This document shows positions 1-8,161 of a stretch of DNA of 10,695 nt, one piece after another; positions within the stretch are counted from its first letter, which is position 1, and the number at the start of each line of letters is the position of its first letter. Below the pieces are notes generated by a model, which worked only from the letters and a program-made list of their open reading frames with translations, made no database searches and was not told the origin of the DNA. The DNA is from JANQLU01 sp964434955. Its GTDB lineage: Bacteria > Planctomycetota > Planctomycetia > Pirellulales > Pirellulaceae. Both the position numbers and the translations under genes were made by a program. The DNA lies in NCBI GenBank assembly GCA_964434955.1, contig CAYSXI010000182.1, positions 1-10,695 on the forward strand, written 5' to 3'.

Positions 1-1
1 C

Positions 2-2566
2 GGCCAGGCGTCGAATGATCCTTTGTTCAAAACATTGTTGGCCAGAGCGATTGCCAATTGTGATCCGGTTCGCGCATTCAAACTTGCCGACGAGGCGGTC
101 AAGGCATTTGAGAAATCGGATTATCCTTGCCGCTGGGTTTTTTACGCGCATGGACTTCGAAAGGACACCGACGATACGAAACCCGGCTTCGATCGGACTC
201 ACATCGAGCAGTTTACCGAAACGATGCTGTATTGGGTCACGCAGGACATCCAGGCTTCGCCGGATGAGTATCGATTCATCGCGGATCAAATCAAAATCGT
301 TCTGAGTTACGTCAAGGGCAAACCGACGGAAATGCAAACCATCAAGTCGGTATTTCAAAATGATGATCGAATCCCACGTTATCTGAGTGAATTTGCCTTG
401 GGTTGTATCAATAACCGTCAGGCTTGGGACGCGCGGGGAGAGGGCACGGCGAACACCGTGACCCAGGAAGGTTGGCGGCTTTTCGAACGTTTTCAGCGGC
501 AAGCCGCCGTCCATTTTCGAAATGCACATCGATTGAATCCAAATTTTCCGCAGCCCTGTTATGAAATGATTGACATTGCGAGAGCCGGAAACATCGGCGA
601 GTCGGTTGATGATTGGTTCAACCATGCAACCAAAGCACAATTAGATTACATGCCGGCATACGAAAACCGGCTATTTGATCTTTATCCTCGCTGGCACGGC
701 AGCCAAGCCGAGATGTTGAAGTTCGGACGAAGCTGTTTGGCCACCAAGCGATTTGATACCTATGTTCCGTTTTACTACTTCGTCGCTTTGATGCGGATTG
801 CGAGTCTTAATGCGGCAAAAGGCCCACAAGCATTGGTGCCGATTTTCAGCCAACCCGGTGTCGTGAGCGACGCGGAAGCTTGCGTGAAAGGTTACTTGGA
901 AAAAAATTCTGCCGGACCGTGGCGACTGTCGAAGAAATATCTCTACTCAATTTTGGTAACGCTTGCCATTTACGGGCAGAAACCTGAAACGGCAAAAAGA
1001 TACATGGACGAGTTGGGGAGCGACTATTCTCAGGAAGCCTTTGACAGCTTTTTTGCGGCAAGCTCCGTCAAGTACCTCCGGGCGCTGACGACCGCGACAT
1101 TGGAAATGGGGGATCAAAAAATGGGCGCCTATGTCAAGGAGCGCGCGGCGGCCAATACAATCGCAAAACAAAAAGAATTTCTCATTCGATTGGCCAAAAA
1201 CAAAGCGGAAGCACCAAATGACGATATGAAATACTTCTGGGCAATTGAAGAAAAAATTCTGGGCGACCAGATCAAGTTCGCGGAAGGGAAATGGGTCGAC
1301 AATCTATTTGAGCAGGGACTCGGAAATTGGCAGTCAATGACCTACTACGATATTCGTGTCAAAGGCCCGGACGAGCTCGACATAAAAATGAGTGCCAATT
1401 CCTCTCGTTACAATTTCAATTTCATGCTGAAGTCGCCATTCAATGGCCCCAAGATCATTGAATACACGATGGAGCAGACGCGAGAATTTCGGCCGAGCGG
1501 TCAACAGACATTGAAATTTAATTTTCGCCCGGGTATCGCGATCCAAGGGATGGGCAAAATGCCTTTCATGGTTTCGCACGACCTGAAGTTGAATCATCTG
1601 GTGTTTGGGGCGACAGGGCAGCCGCAGCGATTCGCAAAGTACGAAAAGGGGGCGAAAACGTTTCAAGTGTTCTGCGGTGGCAAGTTCGTTGAAGTTCGCT
1701 GCAACGGCAAGTTGATTGTTAGAAATCGGTTGGCGGATGTCGGGGACGCCGCGATGATTTCATTGCAGAATCAAACCGGCTCGGGCTGGGTTCGCTACAA
1801 AAATGTCAGAATCAAACGTTGGAAACTGGGTCCGCCACCGGTTGCTTTTCCCCGGAAAGAATCGGATTACGAAAGTTTGTTTGCCTACTATGAAAGAGCA
1901 ACACTTTTTGAGCCCGAGAATGGAGAGCACTGGAAGCACCTGGGGATGCTCCACTATCGCAAACAAGATTTTACTGAGGCAAAGAAAGCATTTGAGACGG
2001 CCATTTCAAAAGGACTTTCGAAACGAATTGTCGGTTTTTATCTTGGCGACATGTTGGAGAGAGAGGGAAAGAAAACGGAAGCGATGAAAGAATATTTTGC
2101 CTCAGCTTCCATCAAGCAGCTGTATGAGATCGATCCTGATTTTGTCATCAAAAGTAATTGGGTGAATCCACATCGTCGAGCCGCGCTTCGCTACATTTGG
2201 TTGTATGCATCGGATCCGGCCAACGCTAGCAAGTCACCGGATGAAGTGAAGGAACATTTTTCTCAATTGGTTGGGATTCCTTCCGAAAGGAACTTCCCGA
2301 CATGGATGACGAAACGCGTGAACGCGGCAAAATCTGCGGCCCAAAAACGTTTCAAACAAGCGAGTAGCGGGATGCGGCGGTTGGGAGAATTGCCGAGTGA
2401 GTATCGTAACGAGATCAATCAGCAAATTGCCGCCTACGATGCGGGGCAAAATTATACGCCCGATCCCGACCAGCCAAGTTTTTACCTGTCGGTCAAGCGC
2501 GAGCCGTTTTACTTCAGGTACTGGGACCAGATACTTCCTCAAGACCTGGCCTACCGACATCGCTGA
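2..2566 (+). CDS. TPR / DUF4034-like protein with embedded concanavalin-like domain (5' partial)
   Basis: The frame is open from the first complete codon at the left edge, so the N-terminus lies outside the window; the TTG at 23 is only an internal codon. About 854 residues are visible, ending in TGA. Residues ~165-260 resemble DUF4034: a helical block followed by the motif PRWHGS and then EMLKFGRS. Residues ~435-605 are beta-rich, starting LFEQGLGNWQS and ending VRYKNVRIKRW, like the concanavalin/DUF1080-type sandwiches common in planctomycetes. Residues ~638-702 carry TPR helices (HWKHLGMLHYRKQDFTEAKKAF, then FYLGDMLEREGKKTEAMKEY). No catalytic motif is visible, so the role is unknown; TPRs suggest protein binding and the sandwich suggests glycan or ligand binding (inference). 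The missing N-terminus could hold a signal peptide or an enzyme domain. It is convergent with the next gene, with only 27 bp between them. Reality as a gene is near certain; domain names are pattern matches by eye. Confidence 0.85.
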   Translation, partial: GQASNDPLFKTLLARAIANCDPVRAFKLADEAVKAFEKSDYPCRWVFYAHGLRKDTDDTKPGFDRTHIEQFTETMLYWVTQDIQASPDEYRFIADQIKIVLSYVKGKPTEMQTIKSVFQNDDRIPRYLSEFALGCINNRQAWDARGEGTANTVTQEGWRLFERFQRQAAVHFRNAHRLNPNFPQPCYEMIDIARAGNIGESVDDWFNHATKAQLDYMPAYENRLFDLYPRWHGSQAEMLKFGRSCLATKRFDTYVPFYYFVALMRIASLNAAKGPQALVPIFSQPGVVSDAEACVKGYLEKNSAGPWRLSKKYLYSILVTLAIYGQKPETAKRYMDELGSDYSQEAFDSFFAASSVKYLRALTTATLEMGDQKMGAYVKERAAANTIAKQKEFLIRLAKNKAEAPNDDMKYFWAIEEKILGDQIKFAEGKWVDNLFEQGLGNWQSMTYYDIRVKGPDELDIKMSANSSRYNFNFMLKSPFNGPKIIEYTMEQTREFRPSGQQTLKFNFRPGIAIQGMGKMPFMVSHDLKLNHLVFGATGQPQRFAKYEKGAKTFQVFCGGKFVEVRCNGKLIVRNRLADVGDAAMISLQNQTGSGWVRYKNVRIKRWKLGPPPVAFPRKESDYESLFAYYERATLFEPENGEHWKHLGMLHYRKQDFTEAKKAFETAISKGLSKRIVGFYLGDMLEREGKKTEAMKEYFASASIKQLYEIDPDFVIKSNWVNPHRRAALRYIWLYASDPANASKSPDEVKEHFSQLVGIPSERNFPTWMTKRVNAAKSAAQKRFKQASSGMRRLGELPSEYRNEINQQIAAYDAGQNYTPDPDQPSFYLSVKREPFYFRYWDQILPQDLAYRHR

Positions 2567-2569
2567 TGG

Positions 2570-2588
2570 CGATTGGGTAGCTCAATCG
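2570..2588. terminator. Weak hairpin between convergent genes
   Basis: CGATTG (2570-2575) pairs perfectly with CAATCG (2583-2588) around a 7-nt loop. It fills most of the 27 bp between two facing stop codons, a typical place for a bidirectional terminator. No T-run follows on either strand, so intrinsic termination would be poor. Confidence 0.25.
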
Positions 2589-2593
2589 AGACG

Positions 2594-4267
2594 TTATTCC
2601 TTGTCCAAAGCTTCCTGTTGAAGTGGGAGAAATGAAATCCCGACCACAAAAAGCCCCAACAGCACGCCAACTGGCTCGGCAGCAAGTAGGGAAAGGCACT
2701 GACGGAATCCCGCCAAGCGGAGACCCTTGGCTCGTCCGCGGAATAAATGGGAAATCGAAAGACTTGAAGCCGTAATCAAAATCATCGCGGCAAACACCAG
2801 GTACCATTGGATCAACGGCTGTGTCTCGTCGTATTGGGTTCGGAAGTAGAAAATCAAAAGCAAACCCCAAGTGATCCCCCAAATGCCTGATGCGACCAGA
2901 ACCGACCAGGCAATTTTCAATGAAGGCGTCGCGACCTGATGGCTGGAAACAAGCTCCGCCGCAATCGCCTCATTGCGGTCCGTATCTTCAGCCACTTCGG
3001 CGAGCGCGACTTCGGTATTCGCAACGTCGGCCTGATCGTCCTCCTCGTTTCCGAGGTCTGGTTTTTCTCGACCCAGCCAACCAAACACGATCGACCAGAC
3101 GACCAGTCCGATTCCAAAAAACACTGCTGGCCAAAGCGGGTTGTTTTTTCCGAAGATCCGTTTTTCCAGTTCGGCCGTTTGCGGATTCCAAAACTCAAGT
3201 CCCTTCTCTCCGTTTTCCGGGAAAACGATGAGTTGCTGGCTGTCGGGAGAAAAGACGAATTGGCAAGCGCCTTCCACTGGAATCTGTGAGACTCGAGTTC
3301 TTCCGCGGATTTCATAGATGTCAATGGAAGACTTTCCTTCCGCAAAATGGGCAAATGTCTTTTCGTCCGGAGCGAATTGGAACTGGAACCCCGGCCGGTC
3401 CGGCTTGCCGAAATGCCCCAAGGGTTCCATATACCGATCCAACAAAACGATTCGCCCGTCTTGGATCGCGAGCAGATATTTGCCCGAGGGAGAGACTTGG
3501 AAGTTGAGAAAGTCGATCGTCGTCGAGGAAACTTGAAGACCATTCCTGACCTCGAATACGTCGAGTCGGACCTGGCCGGCCCCGAATTCGTACGTGGTGC
3601 CAGGACTCCAATGCCCACCCGTAAAGTAGGCGATGTAGATTTTCTCGCCATCCGGTGTCAGTTTCATGAAAACGGAAGCGTAAGAGTCGTCCTTGGGGTC
3701 TCTCGAAAATCGGATGTCGACGGGCACAAAGGATGATGTTGTTTTTTCGGTGATCAAATCGGCGATTTCAATCTGCCCTCGCTCAGCCATAATTCGGGCA
3801 ACACGATTTCGGGCGAGAACGTGGTAAGCCGAATCTTGCACCAATTCATCGCGTTCAAGGACTCGCTTGTGGCGGATATCCCAGATTTTGCATTCCTGGG
3901 ATAAGTCCATTGCTGAGTCGTTGAAAAATCCGGCGTCAAAATCCGAGTCATTGAATTGCCAATGGTTTCGACTTATCGCAATCTGGTCTTCATCAAGAAA
4001 ATCGATGTGGTTTTGAAGCCGAAAGTTGATTTCAGCAAGTTCGATTTGAAATGCCCGAGACGCAATCAAGGAATTTCCTGATCCGATATCGTAAACCCGA
4101 ATATCGCCCGTCTCGTTCTGAGTGGCGATCCGATTTCCCGAAGGAGAAACAACGATCGAGATGGGTTTGGATTCGAGGTTGGGCTTGTCCAGTGCCACAA
4201 CAAGAATCCCGCCCAGAATCCCGGCAAAAGCGATCGCCAAAAAAAGTTTCGTCAGGTTGAAATGCAA
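2594..4267 (-). CDS. Membrane-anchored WD40-like beta-propeller protein
   Basis: The protein has 557 residues from the TTG at 4267, or 571 from the TTG at 4309. I prefer 4267 because GAAGGG lies 7 nt upstream and the protein then begins MHFNLTK directly before the first hydrophobic helix (residues ~5-26); the 4309 TTG lies inside a tandem repeat and has no Shine-Dalgarno. Residues ~35-370 hold propeller-type blades, each a strand pair with motifs such as SPSGNRIATQ, SPSGKYLLAI, APDEKTFAHF and SPDSQQLIVF followed by a V/L/I-Y/D/W-D/N turn. A second helix (~377-397) is followed by an acidic linker (NEEDDQAD...) and three more helices (~450-473, 488-508, 524-547). With a positive N-terminus inside, the propeller would face the periplasm and the acidic linker the cytoplasm (inference). 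No enzyme motif is seen. It may be a scaffold or sensor; function unknown. Confidence 0.85.
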   Translation of the reverse strand: MHFNLTKLFLAIAFAGILGGILVVALDKPNLESKPISIVVSPSGNRIATQNETGDIRVYDIGSGNSLIASRAFQIELAEINFRLQNHIDFLDEDQIAISRNHWQFNDSDFDAGFFNDSAMDLSQECKIWDIRHKRVLERDELVQDSAYHVLARNRVARIMAERGQIEIADLITEKTTSSFVPVDIRFSRDPKDDSYASVFMKLTPDGEKIYIAYFTGGHWSPGTTYEFGAGQVRLDVFEVRNGLQVSSTTIDFLNFQVSPSGKYLLAIQDGRIVLLDRYMEPLGHFGKPDRPGFQFQFAPDEKTFAHFAEGKSSIDIYEIRGRTRVSQIPVEGACQFVFSPDSQQLIVFPENGEKGLEFWNPQTAELEKRIFGKNNPLWPAVFFGIGLVVWSIVFGWLGREKPDLGNEEDDQADVANTEVALAEVAEDTDRNEAIAAELVSSHQVATPSLKIAWSVLVASGIWGITWGLLLIFYFRTQYDETQPLIQWYLVFAAMILITASSLSISHLFRGRAKGLRLAGFRQCLSLLAAEPVGVLLGLFVVGISFLPLQQEALDKE

Positions 4268-4274
4268 ATCGGCA

Positions 4275-4280
4275 CCCTTC
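4275..4280 (-). promoter_or_regulatory. Shine-Dalgarno deciding the TTG start at 4267
   Basis: On the minus strand GAAGGG precedes the TTG at 4267 by 7 nt. The alternative in-frame TTG at 4309 has only CCAGC before it. No in-frame ATG or GTG occurs between the upstream TAA (4349-4351) and this point. Confidence 0.5.
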
Positions 4281-4300
4281 GATCCGTCCCAAATTGGTTG

Positions 4301-4340
4301 CGTTGCCAAGCTGGAATCTGCGTTGCCAAGCTGAAACCTG
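4301..4340. repeat. 20-bp tandem duplication at the 5' end of the propeller gene
   Basis: Two adjacent 20-bp units, CGTTGCCAAGCTGGAATCTG (4301-4320) and CGTTGCCAAGCTGAAACCTG (4321-4340), match at 18 of 20 positions. The 8-mer GCGTTGCC also occurs at 4465-4472. On the minus strand each unit includes GCTTGGCAACG, so each carries a TTG, but the 20-nt period puts them in different frames. The repeat lies between the candidate promoter and the preferred start codon, i.e. in the presumed 5' leader. It could be a decayed intergenic repeat or part of an untranslated control element. Confidence 0.8.
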
Positions 4341-4350
4341 TGGTACCTTT

Positions 4351-4380
4351 ATTTTAACGAAAGAGCCTACCGAATGTCGA
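4351..4380 (-). promoter_or_regulatory. Candidate sigma70-like promoter for the propeller gene
   Basis: Read on the minus strand, TCGACA (4380-4375) and TAAAAT (4356-4351) each match the standard -35 and -10 hexamers at five of six positions, with an 18-bp spacer. Transcription would start near 4344 and run through the tandem repeat before reaching the TTG at 4267. It lies between the end of the HEAT gene and this gene, suggesting the propeller gene is not simply read through from upstream. Planctomycete promoter consensus is poorly fixed, so this is tentative. Confidence 0.35.
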
Positions 4381-4476
4381 AGTTGGGTAGCGATTCGAAT
4401 GAGAATCTCACCAAACAAAATCTCGTTTGACTTTCGAGCCGTCTTTTGAAACAAGACAATTTTTGCGTTGCCGTTT

Positions 4477-6624
4477 TTATCTTTTTGGCATGCTAAGAAT
4501 GATTGGTGAATTCTCTGAAAATGTGGCCGAACCGATTTTGCCATTCATTCGATAACGAATCTTCAATTGTTTGACGACACCGGGGGCCGGATCCCCACCG
4601 AAGCATGTGTTGAACTGTTTTGAAGGCAGCATCACCAGGGGGAAGTCACCCGCATGTTTCTTGACGATTTCGGTAACGTCTCGGATTTTGGATCCGGCTC
4701 CGTATTCTGCTTTAACAATTTCCAACTTGACTTTTTTGAAGTTCGCGTCGGCGATCAGTTTGCTCAAATCAACTTTGTTGCCGCCCAACTTCTGAGATAT
4801 GGCCAAAGCGGCCTGAAGGGCTTCCGCCCGGATCGCTTCTCGTTCCATTGCGTCCACGGCGACTTGGTAGCCTTCCTGGCTCGGCCGAATTTGAATCACA
4901 TTGAGCGCAAGTTTCATTTCTTCTGGTCGAGAAGCCGCCTCCATCGCCCGGCGGCACATCGAGGCTCGCTCTTTGTTTGGCATGTCAAACTTTCTCGCAA
5001 GACCGAGGTAGCCCCGCAATGCCCGGATTTGATACTTCCGTTCAGGGCTCGTTTTTGCCAGTTCAAGCAATACTGGCGCGGCAGCCAGGCTGTTCCATTT
5101 CCCAAGCAATCGACTTCCTGCATCCTGCAAAGACTCATCTTTGCTATTGGCGGCACGGCCGATTGTTTTGAGAGCAATGGGGCCGCCGACTTCTGAAATG
5201 ATCTCCAGCAAGGAAACCTTAATCTCGGTGGGCGAACGCCCGAGTGCATGGGAAAGTTGCGTTGCGCACGCGTCGCGATCTGGCATGCGAACACTTGCCG
5301 CTCGGAGTGCCTTTCGGGCAACATCGGTGTCATCCGGTTGCGGGTCCTTGGTGGTCAAATCAATCAGGATTCCAAGCTCGCTTTGGATCACGGTTTCACC
5401 GAGCGCAACGATTGCCGCATGCCGGATTATTGGATCTTCGTTTTTAAGGGTGGCAATCAGAATTTGCGGCGCTCGAAGCCTTCGCTTTCCCACCAACTCG
5501 ATCAGCAGTCCGAACGAATCGCTTTTCTTGTTGTCTAACCGCTTCAAAATTCCCTCGTCGATCGTTTTGCCCCGTACGATCCCGAGTGTGTTCTTTGCCG
5601 CGGCAGCCAATTCGGCGTCCGAGCCGAGTCCAATTTTCAAGAGCGGGTCAATGCATCGTTCGTCACCACGACGTGACAACGCGTCAATGGCCGAAAGTTG
5701 GACGGTCTTGACCTGGCTTTCCAGCCCTTTCAAGATGGTTGAGACAAAAAATGCATCATCACGATCCGAAACGGCTTGAATGATCAATGCGGCTCGATCT
5801 GCCATGGCTTTCGGCAGTTCATCGGAGATTGGTTGATTAATTTCCTTCCCGTCGTATTCACGAATCAATGTCAGGCCAAGTTGGAAAAACGCTTGATCAC
5901 TTGAACGCAGTTGTTGGATCAATAGAGGCACGCCTTTTTCGTTGCGTGCGAGGATCGCACCTCGAGTCGCTTCGATTCGCCTTTGTTTGGGAAGTTCGGA
6001 AGTTCGAACCAGATCGTAAATCTCAATAGCCTTCGTGGGATTTCCTTTTTCGTCGGAAGATTCCGCAAGGAGAATACATGCCTCGGCGGCCGCCGATCGG
6101 ATTTTTTTCGACGGCGACTTCAGTGCATTTGACAAGGATGCGAAGGCCTTGATGTCACCGAGATGCCCCAAGGCCACCGCCGCCGCAGCGCCGACCTCTC
6201 GATTCGGGTTCTCCAGCAATTTTTCCAAAGCGGGTCTCGCGGAACCCATTCGCCGAACACCAATGGAATTGATGACTCCAACGAGCAGGTTGCCTTCGAG
6301 CTCACCCATCGCTTTCAACAAAGCTTGATCCGCTTGCGAGCCGGGAATGGCTTCCAAAGCGATTCTCGACCATGAGGCCAGCTGGGGGTTCGCAAGGAGT
6401 TTGGCCAAGTCCGGTACCGAGTTTGGCGAACCGTGGACGGCTAGAAGCTTGCATGCGATCGCTTTCTCCGATTGATTCGCATCCGAACGGAGGACCGCGA
6501 TCATTTTCGTCTCAACATCATTGGACGCCTGATTCGTTTGGCTTTGAACGTGACGAACGGTGCCATGGAACATGAAAAGGATGCAAAAGACCATCAACGA
6601 GATTTGATTCTTGACATTCATCAT
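4477..6624 (-). CDS. Exported HEAT-repeat protein with C-terminal DUF3395-like domain
   Basis: The protein has 715 residues from tandem ATG codons (6622-6624 and 6619-6621). Residues 1-28 look like a Sec signal peptide: K5, a hydrophobic stretch ISLMVFCILFMF, and a likely cut after VQS28. Residues ~40-600 are helical HEAT/armadillo-type repeats with the usual pattern of paired helices, for example ARPALEKLLENPNREVGAAA followed by ALGHLGDIKAFASL, then SKKIRSAAAEACILLAE. These repeats usually bind other proteins. Residues ~630-715 form a separate domain (EIVKAEYGAG, DVTEIVKKHAGD, FGGDPAPG, KQLKIRYR) like the DUF3395-type ending often seen in PVC proteins. No heme (CxxCH) or enzyme motif is present, unlike many planctomycete HEAT proteins. 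It lies 68 bp downstream of the oxidoreductase gene on the same strand, so the two may be co-transcribed. I see no clear Shine-Dalgarno before its ATG. Periplasmic scaffold is an inference. Confidence 0.88.
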   Translation of the reverse strand: MMNVKNQISLMVFCILFMFHGTVRHVQSQTNQASNDVETKMIAVLRSDANQSEKAIACKLLAVHGSPNSVPDLAKLLANPQLASWSRIALEAIPGSQADQALLKAMGELEGNLLVGVINSIGVRRMGSARPALEKLLENPNREVGAAAAVALGHLGDIKAFASLSNALKSPSKKIRSAAAEACILLAESSDEKGNPTKAIEIYDLVRTSELPKQRRIEATRGAILARNEKGVPLLIQQLRSSDQAFFQLGLTLIREYDGKEINQPISDELPKAMADRAALIIQAVSDRDDAFFVSTILKGLESQVKTVQLSAIDALSRRGDERCIDPLLKIGLGSDAELAAAAKNTLGIVRGKTIDEGILKRLDNKKSDSFGLLIELVGKRRLRAPQILIATLKNEDPIIRHAAIVALGETVIQSELGILIDLTTKDPQPDDTDVARKALRAASVRMPDRDACATQLSHALGRSPTEIKVSLLEIISEVGGPIALKTIGRAANSKDESLQDAGSRLLGKWNSLAAAPVLLELAKTSPERKYQIRALRGYLGLARKFDMPNKERASMCRRAMEAASRPEEMKLALNVIQIRPSQEGYQVAVDAMEREAIRAEALQAALAISQKLGGNKVDLSKLIADANFKKVKLEIVKAEYGAGSKIRDVTEIVKKHAGDFPLVMLPSKQFNTCFGGDPAPGVVKQLKIRYRMNGKIGSATFSENSPIILSMPKR

Positions 6625-6692
6625 TGATTTCAGTTTGGATTAAACCGGCATGGAGATCGGACTTGGAACAAACGATGCGAAAGTGTTGACGC

Positions 6693-7982
6693 TTATAACC
6701 GCCAGGGTTCTCTCAATGCTTCCGAACGCATTCGGTTTGCGGCGTCGTCGTCAACAAAGGAGTTGGTTTTGTTGTCGTAGTTGACGGTCCGGCCGAGTGA
6801 AATCGCAATGTTGGCCGCATGGCATGCGATGTGAGCATTGCAGGCCGCTTGGGCATTGCCTTTGGGTTGACGACGGGTTTTGACACAATCAAGAAAATCT
6901 CGAACGTGGTAGGTCGCCGGATAGCCTCCGATTTCCGCAATCTCGCGCCCCTCCAGCAGCGTGGGTGAGCTCAATACCATCTTTCCACTGTCGCCCGCTT
7001 CGACCCAACCGTCTTCCCCTTCGAAACGCACGGGACAGGAGCCGAGTGGAATCCAGCCTTTCTCACGAAATATCAGCTCCGTTCCATTTTCGTATCGAGC
7101 CACAAGTTGGCCGTCCTTGGGCGGATGGTATTCGACCGGAGGCGGGCAGTCGTCGACAGCCCACTGACAGAGGTCAACACAGTGAGATCCCCATTCCAAA
7201 ACGCCTCCACCGCCAAAGGCACCGATGAAGCCGCCACCCTTTTCAAAGTTGAATCCGTCGAGAAGTCGCTTGTTGTAGGGACGCCAAGCTGCGGGGCCCA
7301 GATAAAGGTCCCAGTCGACTTCTTCACGATCCGGCTTGGCTTGTTCGGGCAGCCACCCACTCATGATGCTTCGCATTCCGGCCGGATGCGCGAACACCTT
7401 TTTCAGTTTGCCGAGCTTTCCGCTGCGAGCGAGTTCACAGGCAAACGCAAAATGCGGAAGATTCCGGCGTTGGGTTCCCGCCTGGAAGACGCGAGCCGTT
7501 CGGCGCATCGTCTTCGCCAGGATTAAACTTTGCTGAATGTTCTTGGTAACCGGCTTTTCACAATACATGTCTTTGCCGGCCTTCGCAGCGGTCATCGCCG
7601 CGGTGGAATGCCAGTTGGGTCCGGTCGCGATCAAGACGGCATCAATATCGTCTCGATCAAGCAGGTCACGAAAATCACGATACATTTCGCATTTGTCATT
7701 TCCGTACTTTTTGTCGGCCATGGCTTTGACTGCGAGCCGGCGCTTTTTCTTGATGTCGCAAACGGCAACAAATTGAACGTCCGGTTCGTTTAGAAAACAG
7801 CCCAGATCGTAGGTTCCACGATTTCCAATACCAATTCCACCCAATACGATTCGCTCGCTGGGAGGAAGGGCGCCGTTACGACCTAACGCGGTCGCCGGAA
7901 TAAATGTTGGTGCCAATGCCGCGGTTGCCGCCGCAGCCGTCGTCTTTAAAAACCTACGGCGATTTGTCTTCGAGCGATTCAA
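6693..7982 (-). CDS. Gfo/Idh/MocA family oxidoreductase with Tat signal
   Basis: The protein has 429 residues from the TTG at 7982; an in-frame ATG at 8051 would add 23 residues in front of the export signal and has no good ribosome site. Residues 1-34 form a twin-arginine signal: NRRRFLKTT (R8-R9), then an alanine-rich core and APTFIPATA. The Rossmann fold starts at ~45 with IVLGGIGIGNRG, the NAD(P)-binding glycine motif, and CDIKKKRR after the second strand. CEKPVTKN (C141-K149) carries the family's conserved EKP, and EWGSHCVDLCQWA (~263-275) matches the substrate-pocket D/E-x-G-x-H-x-x-D motif. Family members oxidise or reduce sugars, inositols and related alcohols using NAD(P); the substrate cannot be read from sequence. 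Planctomycetes carry many Tat-exported copies, often linked to polysaccharide breakdown, but no glycoside hydrolase or sulfatase is nearby. The gene is divergent from proline iminopeptidase and 68 bp upstream of the HEAT gene. Confidence 0.93.
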   Translation of the reverse strand: MNRSKTNRRRFLKTTAAAATAALAPTFIPATALGRNGALPPSERIVLGGIGIGNRGTYDLGCFLNEPDVQFVAVCDIKKKRRLAVKAMADKKYGNDKCEMYRDFRDLLDRDDIDAVLIATGPNWHSTAAMTAAKAGKDMYCEKPVTKNIQQSLILAKTMRRTARVFQAGTQRRNLPHFAFACELARSGKLGKLKKVFAHPAGMRSIMSGWLPEQAKPDREEVDWDLYLGPAAWRPYNKRLLDGFNFEKGGGFIGAFGGGGVLEWGSHCVDLCQWAVDDCPPPVEYHPPKDGQLVARYENGTELIFREKGWIPLGSCPVRFEGEDGWVEAGDSGKMVLSSPTLLEGREIAEIGGYPATYHVRDFLDCVKTRRQPKGNAQAACNAHIACHAANIAISLGRTVNYDNKTNSFVDDDAANRMRSEALREPWRL

Positions 7983-7990
7983 AGTCGAGT

Positions 7991-7997
7991 CTCCCTT
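7991..7997 (-). promoter_or_regulatory. Shine-Dalgarno deciding the TTG start at 7982
   Basis: On the minus strand AAGGGAG lies 8 nt before TTG, giving a protein that begins MNRSKTNRRRFLK, with the twin arginines at the usual distance from the N-terminus. This is the main reason for choosing TTG over the ATG at 8051. Confidence 0.65.
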
Positions 7998-8161
7998 GGC
8001 ATTTGTCCTGAATGGATTTCCGAAGCGCAGTCTAGTTTCAATCGAGGGCATTTGCCATTAGCCTTGGCAAGTTCAAAACCGGCGCCCCCGAAATTGGCAG
8101 GGTTCGCGGATTTTGAAGCTTGAGCGATCCAACTGGACATTGGTAAAGGCACGACAAGCCC

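Noticed and set aside
2917..3651. 244-residue open frame on the minus strand inside the propeller gene
   Set aside because: It is an out-of-frame shadow: serine/arginine-rich with no domain pattern, while the overlapping frame has clear propeller blades and membrane helices.
5141..5779. 212-residue open frame on the plus strand, antisense to the HEAT gene
   Set aside because: Serine-rich composition without motifs or ribosome site; the antisense of a repetitive alanine/leucine-rich gene often stays open.
6625..6692. Promoter between the oxidoreductase and HEAT genes (TTTAAT as -10)
   Set aside because: No acceptable -35 hexamer at 16-19 bp; read-through from the oxidoreductase is as likely.
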